Assembly (NCBI GenBank): GCA_027488165.1
Contig: JAIYCF010000038.1
Location: forward strand, 1-13,596
From: Streptomycetaceae bacterium
Lineage (GTDB): Bacteria > Actinomycetota > Actinomycetes > Nanopelagicales > Nanopelagicaceae
Direction: 5' to 3'
Length of the DNA: 13,596 nt
Shown here: piece after piece, positions 6,146 to 13,260 of the stretch
How the letters are laid out: every line of letters starts with the position of its first letter
Position numbering within the stretch: position 1 is the first letter of the stretch
Translations under genes and position numbers: made by a program
Notes under the pieces: model-generated
Database searches by the model: none
What the model was told of the DNA's origin: nothing
Seen by the model: only the letters and a program-made list of their open reading frames with translations

Positions 6146-6619
6146 ATGCTTATTCGACTGGCAACACCTGAAGACACTTCCGATATTCATCGCTTGATAT
6201 ACGAGCTAGCGGTCTATGAAAAAGCTCCAGATGAAATGGTTGCAACTATCGAACAAATAGAGCAATCGCTCTTTAACAGCCATCCAGTTGCCTTCTGTCA
6301 TGTTGCTGAAGTTGATGGAAAAATTGTTGGTATCGCGCTCTGGTTTTTAAATTACTCAACCTGGCTCGGCAAGCCTGGCATTTACTTGGAAGATCTATTC
6401 GTACAGCCGGAATATCGCGGGCATGGAATCGGCAAAGGATTTATGAAAACCTTGGCTCAACTCTGTGTAGAACGCGGCTACGAACGTTTCCAGTGGTGGG
6501 TTTTGGATTGGAATACGCCATCAATTGATTTCTACAAATCACTTGGAGCTGTGGCGATGGATGACTGGACCGTCTTTAGGCTTTATGGAGATGCGTTAAA
6601 GAAGTTTGCTAGCCAGTAG
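6146..6619 (+). CDS. GNAT N-acetyltransferase, SSAT-like (polyamine/thialysine type)
   Basis: This is an acetyl-CoA-dependent N-acetyltransferase of 157 residues with the full GNAT fold. The acetyl-CoA loop reads RGHGIGKGF (91-99), preceded by the strand IYLEDLFVQPEY (79-90). From memory, the layout closely follows eukaryotic spermidine/spermine acetyltransferases (SSAT1/2): an early ELAVYEKAPDE segment, YLEDLFV, and WNTPSIDFYKSLGA (122-135), which corresponds to the WNEPSINFYKRRGA motif of SSAT. Substrates in that family are polyamines or thialysine. The start follows a TAAACT-N6-ATG leaderless promoter. It converges on a PLP decarboxylase gene with 3 nt between stops. The substrate is inferred from resemblance and neighbours only. 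Confidence 0.85.
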   Translation: MLIRLATPEDTSDIHRLIYELAVYEKAPDEMVATIEQIEQSLFNSHPVAFCHVAEVDGKIVGIALWFLNYSTWLGKPGIYLEDLFVQPEYRGHGIGKGFMKTLAQLCVERGYERFQWWVLDWNTPSIDFYKSLGAVAMDDWTVFRLYGDALKKFASQ

Positions 6620-6622
6620 TAA

Positions 6623-8077
6623 TTACTTCTTTACGACTCTGTAACTCTTTAACGTTGGATCCGTGGCATAAGCAATGCGAACGCCTGCTTTTTGAGATGC
6701 GCTAAGGCCGCTGACAATCTGTTCCGTTAGAACTTCACCGGGTGCGACAACAGCCACCCCTGGTGGATATGGAGCGATGAGATCTGCCGAGATCCGTCCA
6801 ATTGCATCACTTGAATTAACCATTTCAGTCTTTGCAAAGTAGGCATCACGCATCGAAGTTGCAATCTGCGGCACAACTGACCAACTAAGCGCGGTTGCGC
6901 TCTGGCGCTGTGCGTTCTGTAATTTTTTGAGGATCGGTATCAGCGTCATAGCAAGTGCCTGGAAATCTTCTTCGGTATCGGCCAAGGTGGCTAAGAAAAC
7001 TATTGTGTCGTTATCGGCCATCTCAACGCGAAAACCTTGTGCAATAAGTGCGCGCTCTATTTCAACGCCTGCAGCGCCAAGTTGCTGAACTCGCAGCACG
7101 ATCTTTACCGGATCAAACCTTCCTGCAGGAAAGTCACTTGGATTTAAGAAGATTGGCAGATCGAAGTTTGCCTGCACCGCTAATTTAAATTGCGCCACAT
7201 TTTCGATTAGCGTTCCCAGTAATTCAGGACCACGGGTTTGCAGCAGCGCCCGAACCGCATCAATAGATGCCAGGGGAGCGCCAGCCGGAGAAGTGGTATG
7301 CGTAGTTTCAAAGCTCTGCTCAAGTCTTTCGGCGCTAATGAATTTTGTTCTGGCAAGCAACAGAGCAGAGGCGCTATATCCAGGAAGCGCCTTGTGAACA
7401 CTAGTTATTAAGGCATCTGCGCCTTGTGAAATTACATGTGCAGGAAGATCTGGATGAAAACCAAAGTGGCCGCCCCAAGCTGCATCAACAATTACTGGAA
7501 TTGATTTTTCGTGCGCAGCAATAATCAAAGGTTTTAAGTCAGAGAGCGTTCCGAGATAACCAGGTTCGGTCAGAAGAACTGCAATCGGATTCTGTGTAAG
7601 CGCTCTCTCTAACTCGGTTAACGCAATCCCAATCGGCACACCAGTTGCAGAATCAATCTCTGGGCTCATCCAAATCGGTTCAAGACCGGCAAGAACGAGA
7701 GCGCTTAAAACAGAGCGATGTGCGGTGCGAGATATAGCGACTTTGTCACCAGGTTTTCCGAGAGCCAAGATAACGGCCTGATTGGCATGAGTTGATCCGC
7801 CGGTAGAAAAACGCGCAAAATCTGCGCCCCATAAAGTGGCTGCAAGTTTTTCGGCTTTCACCAAAACTTGATTAGTTAACTTAATTTCATCTAAACCACC
7901 GTAGAGCGGAATATCTGAATCAACGACATCACCTAGCCCTGTATCAATTTGGGAAGCTCTTTGTTTATGTCCAGGAATGGTAAATGGAGTGTGATCTGCC
8001 TCAAAGTAAGTTAGGTATGCATCAAGCAGCGGAGCGCTGCGACGTAGTTCGTTTTTCTTTTCCAGTCTCTTCTCCAC
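6623..8077 (-). CDS. Orn/Lys/Arg decarboxylase family protein (PLP, fold type I)
   Basis: It probably decarboxylates a basic amino acid (lysine, ornithine or arginine) to a diamine or agmatine, in the cytosol. It has 484 residues, the size of the compact SpeA-type enzymes. Visible features are the IPGHKQ entry motif (34-39), the PLP-phosphate loop STGGSTHANQ (91-100), stacking His120 in AHRSV, Asp198 in VDAAWGGHFGFHP, the PLP lysine Lys229 in SVHKALPGYSAS, and the C-terminal APYPPGVAVVAPGE (435-448), which marks the family's C-terminal domain. It starts with GTG at 8075-8077, set by TAGGCT-N6-GTG. The usual VDEAHG motif is VDAAWG here, as I recall for actinobacterial relatives. It is divergent from gabT and convergent with the SSAT-like gene. 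Which amino acid is used cannot be read from the sequence. Confidence 0.9.
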   Translation of the reverse strand: MEKRLEKKNELRRSAPLLDAYLTYFEADHTPFTIPGHKQRASQIDTGLGDVVDSDIPLYGGLDEIKLTNQVLVKAEKLAATLWGADFARFSTGGSTHANQAVILALGKPGDKVAISRTAHRSVLSALVLAGLEPIWMSPEIDSATGVPIGIALTELERALTQNPIAVLLTEPGYLGTLSDLKPLIIAAHEKSIPVIVDAAWGGHFGFHPDLPAHVISQGADALITSVHKALPGYSASALLLARTKFISAERLEQSFETTHTTSPAGAPLASIDAVRALLQTRGPELLGTLIENVAQFKLAVQANFDLPIFLNPSDFPAGRFDPVKIVLRVQQLGAAGVEIERALIAQGFRVEMADNDTIVFLATLADTEEDFQALAMTLIPILKKLQNAQRQSATALSWSVVPQIATSMRDAYFAKTEMVNSSDAIGRISADLIAPYPPGVAVVAPGEVLTEQIVSGLSASQKAGVRIAYATDPTLKSYRVVKK

Positions 8078-8083
8078 GGGCCG

Positions 8084-8089
8084 AGCCTA
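8084..8089 (-). promoter_or_regulatory. -10 hexamer for decarboxylase (leaderless)
   Basis: TAGGCT on the minus strand, then 6 nt, then GTG at 8077. It supports the GTG start. It shares the 57-nt gap with the gabT promoter. Confidence 0.55.
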
Positions 8090-8122
8090 ACTCGTTGCGC
8101 CACAGAAGTTAAAAAGAGGCTC

Positions 8123-8128
8123 TACAAT
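8123..8128 (+). promoter_or_regulatory. -10 hexamer for gabT (leaderless)
   Basis: TACAAT, a near-ideal -10, then 6 nt, then ATG 8135. There is no Shine-Dalgarno between them. Confidence 0.65.
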
Positions 8129-8134
8129 TTACCT

Positions 8135-9475
8135 ATGCCCTCAAAGGACCCGCTCCCGCAATCACGTCACTTGGCCACTGAAATTCCAGGGCCTAAGTCG
8201 CAGGAGTTAATCGCACGTCGTAAAGAGGCAGTTTCAGCAGGACTCGGAATGGCGATCCCTGCCTTTATCGAACGTGGCGAAGGCGCAATCTTGCAGGACG
8301 TTGATGGCAATCGCATTATCGATTTAGGTGCAGGTATCGGCGTTGTTAACGTCGGTAACGCAGCTCCTCGCGTTGTCGAACGCGTTGTCGAGGCAGTGCA
8401 GGCATTTACACATACCAACTTCACGACCGCTCCATATATGGGTTATGTCGAAGTTTGCGAAGCGCTTAATCGTTTAACACCAGGCACACATAAGAAGAAA
8501 TCTATTTTGCAGAACTCTGGTGCAGAAGCTGTGGAAAATGCGATCAAGATTGCGCGCCATTCAACGAAGCGCCCAGCGGTAATAGTTTTTGAACATGCTT
8601 ATCACGGCCGTACAAACCTAACTATGGCGCTGACTGCCAAGAACGTTCCGTATAAAGAAGGCTTTGGTCCATTCGCTAACGAGATCTATCGCATGCCAAT
8701 GCCTTACTCATTCCACTACGAAGGCAACCTCGCCACTATGGCGCAGGATTACTTAGAGATTGTTACCTCAAAGATTGAAAAAGAAGTTGGCGCACATAAT
8801 GTTGCAGCGATAATCATCGAACCAATTCAAGGTGAAGGCGGATTTATTGTCCCGCCAAAGGGTTTCTTGCCTGGGCTTTCTAAGTTTGCAACTGAAAAGG
8901 GAATCGTCTTTATCGCCGATGAAGTTCAAACAGGTTTTGCACGCACGGGAAATATGTTTGCCTGCGAAGATGAAGGCGTTGTTCCTGACATGATCGTTAC
9001 CGCAAAGGGAATCGCAGGTGGCTTGCCACTTGCAGCAGTTACTGCGCGAGCAGAGATTATGGATTCATCGCATGTTGGTGGCCTTGGTGGAACATATGGT
9101 GGAAACCCAATCGCATGTGCAGCGGCTCTTGGTGCGATCGAAACTATTGAAGAAGAAAAACTCGTCGAACGCGCACAACACATAGGAAAGATTCTTAACG
9201 AATCTCTAAGCGCTCTTGCTAAGAAACATCCGATAATCGGCGAAGTTCGTGGTCGCGGTGCAATGCAGGCGATTGAACTCGTTGAAGCCGGAACCAAGAA
9301 CCCAAATCCAGCTGCTATGGCTGCTGTAATCAAGTACTGCCAGAGCAAGGGAGTACTCATTCTTACCGCAGGCACCTATGCAAACGTTATTCGCTTCTTG
9401 CCACCGATCGTAATTAGCGATGAACTGCTTAAGGATGCCCTTGGCGTTCTTGAAGAAGCTTTCGCTAGCCTCTAA
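8135..9475 (+). CDS. gabT: 4-aminobutyrate aminotransferase GabT-type (class III)
   Basis: This PLP enzyme moves the terminal amino group of GABA (or a related omega-amine) to 2-oxoglutarate, forming succinate semialdehyde. It has 446 residues, typical of GabT. Motifs are NSGAEAVENAIKIAR (127-141), the PLP-stacking region EHAYHGRT (153-160), IIIEPIQGEGG (226-236), FIADEVQTGFARTG (259-272, with Asp262 and Gln265), and the PLP lysine Lys291 in TAKGIAGGLPL. GGTYGGNPIACAAA (318-331) closes the active site. The start is set by TACAAT-N6-ATG. It is divergent from the basic amino acid decarboxylase, which fits breakdown of diamines via GABA or 5-aminovalerate. The class is sure; the exact omega-amine substrate is not. 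Confidence 0.9.
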   Translation: MPSKDPLPQSRHLATEIPGPKSQELIARRKEAVSAGLGMAIPAFIERGEGAILQDVDGNRIIDLGAGIGVVNVGNAAPRVVERVVEAVQAFTHTNFTTAPYMGYVEVCEALNRLTPGTHKKKSILQNSGAEAVENAIKIARHSTKRPAVIVFEHAYHGRTNLTMALTAKNVPYKEGFGPFANEIYRMPMPYSFHYEGNLATMAQDYLEIVTSKIEKEVGAHNVAAIIIEPIQGEGGFIVPPKGFLPGLSKFATEKGIVFIADEVQTGFARTGNMFACEDEGVVPDMIVTAKGIAGGLPLAAVTARAEIMDSSHVGGLGGTYGGNPIACAAALGAIETIEEEKLVERAQHIGKILNESLSALAKKHPIIGEVRGRGAMQAIELVEAGTKNPNPAAMAAVIKYCQSKGVLILTAGTYANVIRFLPPIVISDELLKDALGVLEEAFASL

Positions 9476-9496
9476 AGCACATTTAATTAATCCACT

Positions 9497-9502
9497 TATA
9501 CT
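9497..9502 (+). promoter_or_regulatory. -10 hexamer for TRIC gene (leaderless)
   Basis: TATACT is followed by 6 nt and GTG 9509. It lies in the 33-nt gap after gabT, so the next two genes have their own promoter. Confidence 0.6.
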
Positions 9503-9508
9503 CATTCA

Positions 9509-10120
9509 GTGGATCTAGAACTTCTAGTCAATATTCTTGACCTGGCTGGCACCTTTGCCTTTGCCCTGGTTGGTGCGCGCATCGCCGCAGATAAAGGTTT
9601 GGACTACGGTGGCATCGCATTTATTGCAGCCGTTGCATCTCTCTCTGGTGGAACCTTCCGCAATATCTTGCTTGGGCAACGACCACCTTGGGTTCTTTAC
9701 TCGTGGCTTTTTGCAGGCGTTGCCATAGCAGTGCTAATTACTTTGGCAATGAAGCGCACTACGCCAGTTGGCAGATTTGCTTTAACTCTAGACACTATCG
9801 GCTTGGCAGTCTGTTCTGTTTCAGGTGCGCAGTTTGCTCTCACTCATGGTGCGCCATTCCTTGCAGCTGTTTTTCTTGGATTGATCGGCGCAGTAACCGG
9901 TGGCTTGTTGCGAGATGTACTTTGCCAAGTAGAACCTGTTTTATTACACCGCGAAACCATTGGAACTTCATGTTTGGCTGGTTCATTTGTTTACGTTACC
10001 GGTGATTCTCTTGGCGCTAACTCTGGAATCCTGGCGCTTGTTTCTGGTTTGGTTGTGGTTTTAGTACGCGAACTTTCAATTCGCTTTGATTGGCACTTAC
10101 CAAAGGTGGGTATTCGTTAA
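9509..10120 (+). CDS. TRIC/UPF0126 family membrane protein (putative cation channel)
   Basis: This is an integral membrane protein of 203 residues with two homologous three-helix repeats, the layout of prokaryotic trimeric intracellular cation channels (YicG-like). Repeat 1 shows ALVGARIAADKGLDYGG (19-35) and SGGTFRNILLGQRPPWVL (46-63). Repeat 2 shows SGAQFALTHGAPFLAA (105-120) and TGGLLRDVLCQVEPVLL (130-146). A seventh helix is at ~172-187. The glycine-rich GG(T/L)xR kinks are typical of the family. The GTG start is supported by TATACT-N6-GTG. The stop is directly followed by the ATG of the next gene, so the two are probably co-transcribed. Ion selectivity and function are unknown. Confidence 0.88.
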   Translation: MDLELLVNILDLAGTFAFALVGARIAADKGLDYGGIAFIAAVASLSGGTFRNILLGQRPPWVLYSWLFAGVAIAVLITLAMKRTTPVGRFALTLDTIGLAVCSVSGAQFALTHGAPFLAAVFLGLIGAVTGGLLRDVLCQVEPVLLHRETIGTSCLAGSFVYVTGDSLGANSGILALVSGLVVVLVRELSIRFDWHLPKVGIR

Positions 10121-10684
10121 ATGCATCTGAAAGAGCCAGTCATTGTTACGCCAAGGCTTGAACTTCACCACATTGCAGGTGATCGACTTATTGATCTCTT
10201 TGAAAAGCGTGATGATTCTTTTGCTCTGGTTGATGAATCCTTTTCAAACCCGCTGCGAGTTTTGATTGATTTCCAAGGACCACTAGCTTGGCGCGTTCCG
10301 CAAGTAAAGGCAGACCCGGCAACAAATAAATGGTTTGTACGTTGGATAGTTCTGAAAGAAAATCGCGAAATCATAGGAAGTACCAGTTTCCATGGAGTAC
10401 CAGATGCACAGGGCATGATGGAGATCGGTCTTGGCATTGAGACCCAATATCAAAACCAGGGTTTTGCCAAAGAAGCGTTGTTGGGAATGTGGCGCTGGGT
10501 CTTAACTTTTCCAGAAGTAAAAACTCTTAGATACACAGTTAGCCCTGAAAATGGACCATCAATTGCGGTCATTAAATACTTCGGCTTTAACTTTAAAGGT
10601 CAGCAGATTGATGAAGAAGATGGTCCAGAGGATATTTATGAGATGGATCGTGAAACTTTCTTACACAAGTGGGGCGCAAATTAA
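10121..10684 (+). CDS. GNAT N-acetyltransferase, RimJ/RimL-like
   Basis: This is an acetyl-CoA-dependent acetyltransferase of 187 residues. It opens with the typical VTPRLELHHI (9-18) strand of the RimJ/RimL (Acetyltransf_3) group. The acetyl-CoA site is the loop QYQNQGFAKEAL (109-120) after the strand MEIGLGIE (100-107). The later ENGPSIAVIKYFGFNFKG (143-160) matches the family's C-terminal N-S-x-x-V-x-x-K-x-G-F motif. Targets in this group range from protein N-termini to small molecules, and none can be assigned here. It starts immediately after the upstream stop (TAAATG), with a distant AAAGGTGG (10102-10109) as likely ribosome site. Its end overlaps the end of the convergent tgt gene by 4 nt. 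Confidence 0.87.
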   Translation: MHLKEPVIVTPRLELHHIAGDRLIDLFEKRDDSFALVDESFSNPLRVLIDFQGPLAWRVPQVKADPATNKWFVRWIVLKENREIIGSTSFHGVPDAQGMMEIGLGIETQYQNQGFAKEALLGMWRWVLTFPEVKTLRYTVSPENGPSIAVIKYFGFNFKGQQIDEEDGPEDIYEMDRETFLHKWGAN

Positions 10685-11934
10685 TCGCGGGATTGACCCG
10701 ATCTATGGGTGTAGCGCCCTAAGAATTCCTTCTTCATATCAATAAAGTTGCCATCGATTAACGCTTGACGCATCTGATCAACTAAGCGAACCACGAATCG
10801 TTCATTGTGGATCGTTGCCAGAGTTGCGGCAACCATCTCTTTACCGCGGAATAAGTGGCACAAGTAAGCGCGAGTGAAATTGGTGCAGGTATAGCAATCA
10901 CATTCGTCATCAATCGGATTGAAGTCGCGCACATACGGTGCATTAGAGAGATTAAACCGCCCCTGCATTGTGTAGACGGCGCTTGATCTGGCGATGCGCG
11001 ATGCAAGTACGCAGTCGAAGGTATCTACACCGTTTTCAACACCGACAAATAGATCTTCAGGTGCGCCAATGCCGAGCAAGTGTTTCGGCTTATTTTCAGG
11101 CAATGTGCTATTTACCCAACCAACAATCGTGCCGAGTGAAGATTTGTCGAGCGCTCCACCAATTCCAAAGCCATCAAATTCGATTCCGGATGATGACATT
11201 GTTCCCAAATCGTGCGCTGCTTTCTTGCGCAGATCTTCATACTGTGCGCCTTGAATAACCGCAAAGAGCGCTTGGTAAGGCTTATCGCTGCGCACATCAG
11301 TTAAGCGCTTATGTTCATCTAGGCAACGGATCGCCCAGTCGTAAGTGCGCTCCATAGCGAGCTCTTGGTAAGGACGAGTGTTGTGTAGCGTTGTGCATTC
11401 ATCGAAGGCGAAGATTATGTCGGCACCGATTTTATGTTGGATCTGCATAGAAATTTCAGCGGTAAAGCGATGCATCGAACCATCAAGGTGCGATTTAAAG
11501 GTAACGCCATCATCATCTACATGAGCCAAACGTTCCTTATTTCCAGCGATAACTTGATCTGATCGGAAAGTCTTGGCATCCATCGCTAAGACTTTTTTAA
11601 ATCCAACCCCTAGCGATAGAACTTGAAATCCACCGCTATCTGTAAAGGTAGGGCCAGGCCAATTCATAAATTGAGCAAGTCCGCCGGCTTCATCCAATAC
11701 ATCTGGGCCCGGCTGTAAGTAGAGGTGATAGGCATTTGCCAATAAAGCTTGTGCGCCAAGGTCTTGCATAGCAGCAGGTAGAACTGCCTTAACTGTGGCC
11801 TTTGTGCCAACTGGAATGAATGCGGGAGTTTGAATATCTCCATGCGGAGTAGAAAGTGTGCCAACGCGTGCGAGTGAATTCTCTGCACTCTTCTTTATCT
11901 CAAATGAGAATTCATTTGCGGCGGGAATGGACAC
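10681..11934 (-). CDS. tgt: tRNA-guanine transglycosylase Tgt
   Basis: Tgt exchanges guanine 34 in GUN-anticodon tRNAs for a queuosine precursor (preQ1 in most bacteria). It has 417 residues, longer than the usual ~375. Key features are the general-base Asp99 in TDSGGFQV, the nucleophile Asp307 in DTFDCVLASR, and zinc ligands Cys345, Cys347, Cys350 and His376 (CDCYTC...IHNE) with the same spacing as in well-studied Tgt. The second half (AVYTMQGRFN, NFTRAYLCHLFRGKEM) resembles actinobacterial Tgt as I remember it; FDCVLPTR becomes FDCVLASR. The GTG start (11932-11934) is the only good one. A GACAAT -10-like box lies 7 nt upstream. No queuosine synthesis gene lies nearby, so salvage of the base or distant genes must be assumed. 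Confidence 0.95.
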   Translation of the reverse strand: MSIPAANEFSFEIKKSAENSLARVGTLSTPHGDIQTPAFIPVGTKATVKAVLPAAMQDLGAQALLANAYHLYLQPGPDVLDEAGGLAQFMNWPGPTFTDSGGFQVLSLGVGFKKVLAMDAKTFRSDQVIAGNKERLAHVDDDGVTFKSHLDGSMHRFTAEISMQIQHKIGADIIFAFDECTTLHNTRPYQELAMERTYDWAIRCLDEHKRLTDVRSDKPYQALFAVIQGAQYEDLRKKAAHDLGTMSSSGIEFDGFGIGGALDKSSLGTIVGWVNSTLPENKPKHLLGIGAPEDLFVGVENGVDTFDCVLASRIARSSAVYTMQGRFNLSNAPYVRDFNPIDDECDCYTCTNFTRAYLCHLFRGKEMVAATLATIHNERFVVRLVDQMRQALIDGNFIDMKKEFLGRYTHRSGQSRD

Positions 11935-11941
11935 AAGGCTT

Positions 11942-11947
11942 ATTGTC
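11942..11947 (-). promoter_or_regulatory. Possible -10 for tgt (leaderless)
   Basis: GACAAT on the minus strand, with 7 nt to GTG 11934. It departs from TANNNT at the first base, so it is weaker than the other boxes. It lies 7 nt from the MFS -10 on the other strand. Confidence 0.35.
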
Positions 11948-11954
11948 TCAGATA

Positions 11955-11960
11955 TAGACT
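11955..11960 (+). promoter_or_regulatory. -10 hexamer for MFS transporter (leaderless)
   Basis: TAGACT (within TATAGACT), then 6 nt, then ATG 11967. The -35 region would fall over the start codon of tgt. Confidence 0.6.
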
Positions 11961-11966
11961 GCCCTG

Positions 11967-13208
11967 ATGTTCGCAGGTAAAGCGCCCTTTAAAGAGTTCA
12001 CATCTCTTTTAAATCCGCATTCGCGACGTATCGTTGCAGGAATCGCGCTTAGCGCTATTGGTCGTGGCATGACTCTCTCGCTCTTGATGGTCTATCTCCA
12101 CGATATTCGCGGATTCTCTATCGCATTTGGTGGAGCGGTAATGGCTTGGGGCGCGCTCTTTGGAATTATCTGTACACCACCACTTGGTTCGCTAGTTGAT
12201 CGCATTGGACCCAAGAAAGTAATGCTTGCAGGCCTTGTGATATCTGGCTTTTCAGCCTTGGGCTTTGCCTTCGTTACAACGCAAGCACATGCCTTGATCG
12301 CAATAACTTTATTCGCCTTTGGTGGACAGTGCGTCTGGCCTTCGCAGATGGTGATTTTGACCCGAGTTACTCCGATCGAAGATCGCACCAAGATCTTTGG
12401 CTTTAACTTTATGTTGATGAACCTTGGCCTCGGAGTCGGTGGCTTTATTTCGGCTCTGATTATTCGTGAAGATTCGATTCTTTCCTACCAAGTTATGTAT
12501 TTCATTGATTCGCTAACTTATTTTGTATTTATCTTCTTCATCTGGGGGCTAAATACACCTCACGCAGGTAAGTATGTAGCGAAAGAGCATGAGCCCGAAA
12601 AGGGGAGTTATAGAGAGCTCTTTGCGATTAAAGAGTTATCGATCCTGACCATCGCAGGAATTATTCTTTTGACTTTTGGATATGGTCCGCTGCAATCAGG
12701 GTTGCCGATTTATGCCACGCAATATCTTGATCTAGCGCCAAATTGGCTCGGAATCATTTTTGGGGTAAATACCTTTGCAATCGTGGCTTTTCAACCTTTA
12801 GTTTTAAAGTTGATCGCTAATTATTCAAAGTACACCGCGCTGATTTCGGTGGGAATTATCTGGGCACTTTCTTGGCTTGCTGTCGGCATATCTCCTTACC
12901 TATCTATGTTTATGGCCGGAATCGCACTTTGCGTAAGTCAACTAATCTTCGCCTTTGGTGAGATGGTGCATGCACCAACAAGCCCGGCTTTGACACAAGA
13001 ACTTGCTCCTGAACATATTCGTGGTCGCGCCAGCGCTCTAACAAGTTTGCAATGGGGAATATCTGGAATTGCAGGTCCTGCTGTTGCCGGGCTAATGATC
13101 GGCGCGAATCTGGAACAACTCTGGGTGCTAACTATGGCTATCGGCGTACTTGCGCCACTGCCTTTATTTGCTTATTTAAAGCGCACTACCGAGAAGTCAA
13201 AAAAGTAA
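11967..13208 (+). CDS. Major facilitator superfamily (MFS) transporter
   Basis: This is a secondary transporter of the MFS, with 413 residues and about 12 predicted membrane helices in two halves joined by a hydrophilic loop (~198-222, rich in Lys/Glu). The diagnostic motif A follows helix 2: GSLVDRIGPKKV (74-85). A related GRAS segment at ~353-356 (HIRGRASAL) sits in the second half, before GISGIAGPAVAGLMIG (364-379). These features resemble drug or small-molecule efflux families (DHA1-like), but no substrate can be assigned. The start is supported by TAGACT-N6-ATG. It is divergent from tgt across only 32 nt. The 3' end carries an A-run (13199-13204) that serves as the T-tract of the opposite-strand terminator. 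Confidence 0.88.
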   Translation: MFAGKAPFKEFTSLLNPHSRRIVAGIALSAIGRGMTLSLLMVYLHDIRGFSIAFGGAVMAWGALFGIICTPPLGSLVDRIGPKKVMLAGLVISGFSALGFAFVTTQAHALIAITLFAFGGQCVWPSQMVILTRVTPIEDRTKIFGFNFMLMNLGLGVGGFISALIIREDSILSYQVMYFIDSLTYFVFIFFIWGLNTPHAGKYVAKEHEPEKGSYRELFAIKELSILTIAGIILLTFGYGPLQSGLPIYATQYLDLAPNWLGIIFGVNTFAIVAFQPLVLKLIANYSKYTALISVGIIWALSWLAVGISPYLSMFMAGIALCVSQLIFAFGEMVHAPTSPALTQELAPEHIRGRASALTSLQWGISGIAGPAVAGLMIGANLEQLWVLTMAIGVLAPLPLFAYLKRTTEKSKK

Positions 13209-13245
13209 CCCGCCCACGCATATCGCGTGAACGGGCTATCTTCTT
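13199..13245. terminator. Bidirectional terminator between MFS gene and the last gene
   Basis: Hairpin 13209-13235: CCCG/CGGG outer stem, CC/AA internal loop, CACGC/GCGTG inner stem, ATATC loop. On the minus strand it is followed after 4 nt by six T (13204-13199). On the plus strand a weaker T-rich stretch (TATCTTCTT) follows. It serves best for the minus-strand gene. Confidence 0.7.
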
Positions 13246-13260
13246 AAGAATTTAAATTAT

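Noticed and set aside
8926..9375. 149-aa antisense ORF within gabT
   Set aside because: It is Ala/Pro/Ser-rich, matches no family, and lies opposite the highly conserved PLP-binding part of gabT; it is a frame shadow.
10968..11258. Two plus-strand ORFs (96 and 86 aa) opposite tgt
   Set aside because: They lie opposite the conserved catalytic part of tgt, have no recognisable domain or ribosome site, and look like shadows.
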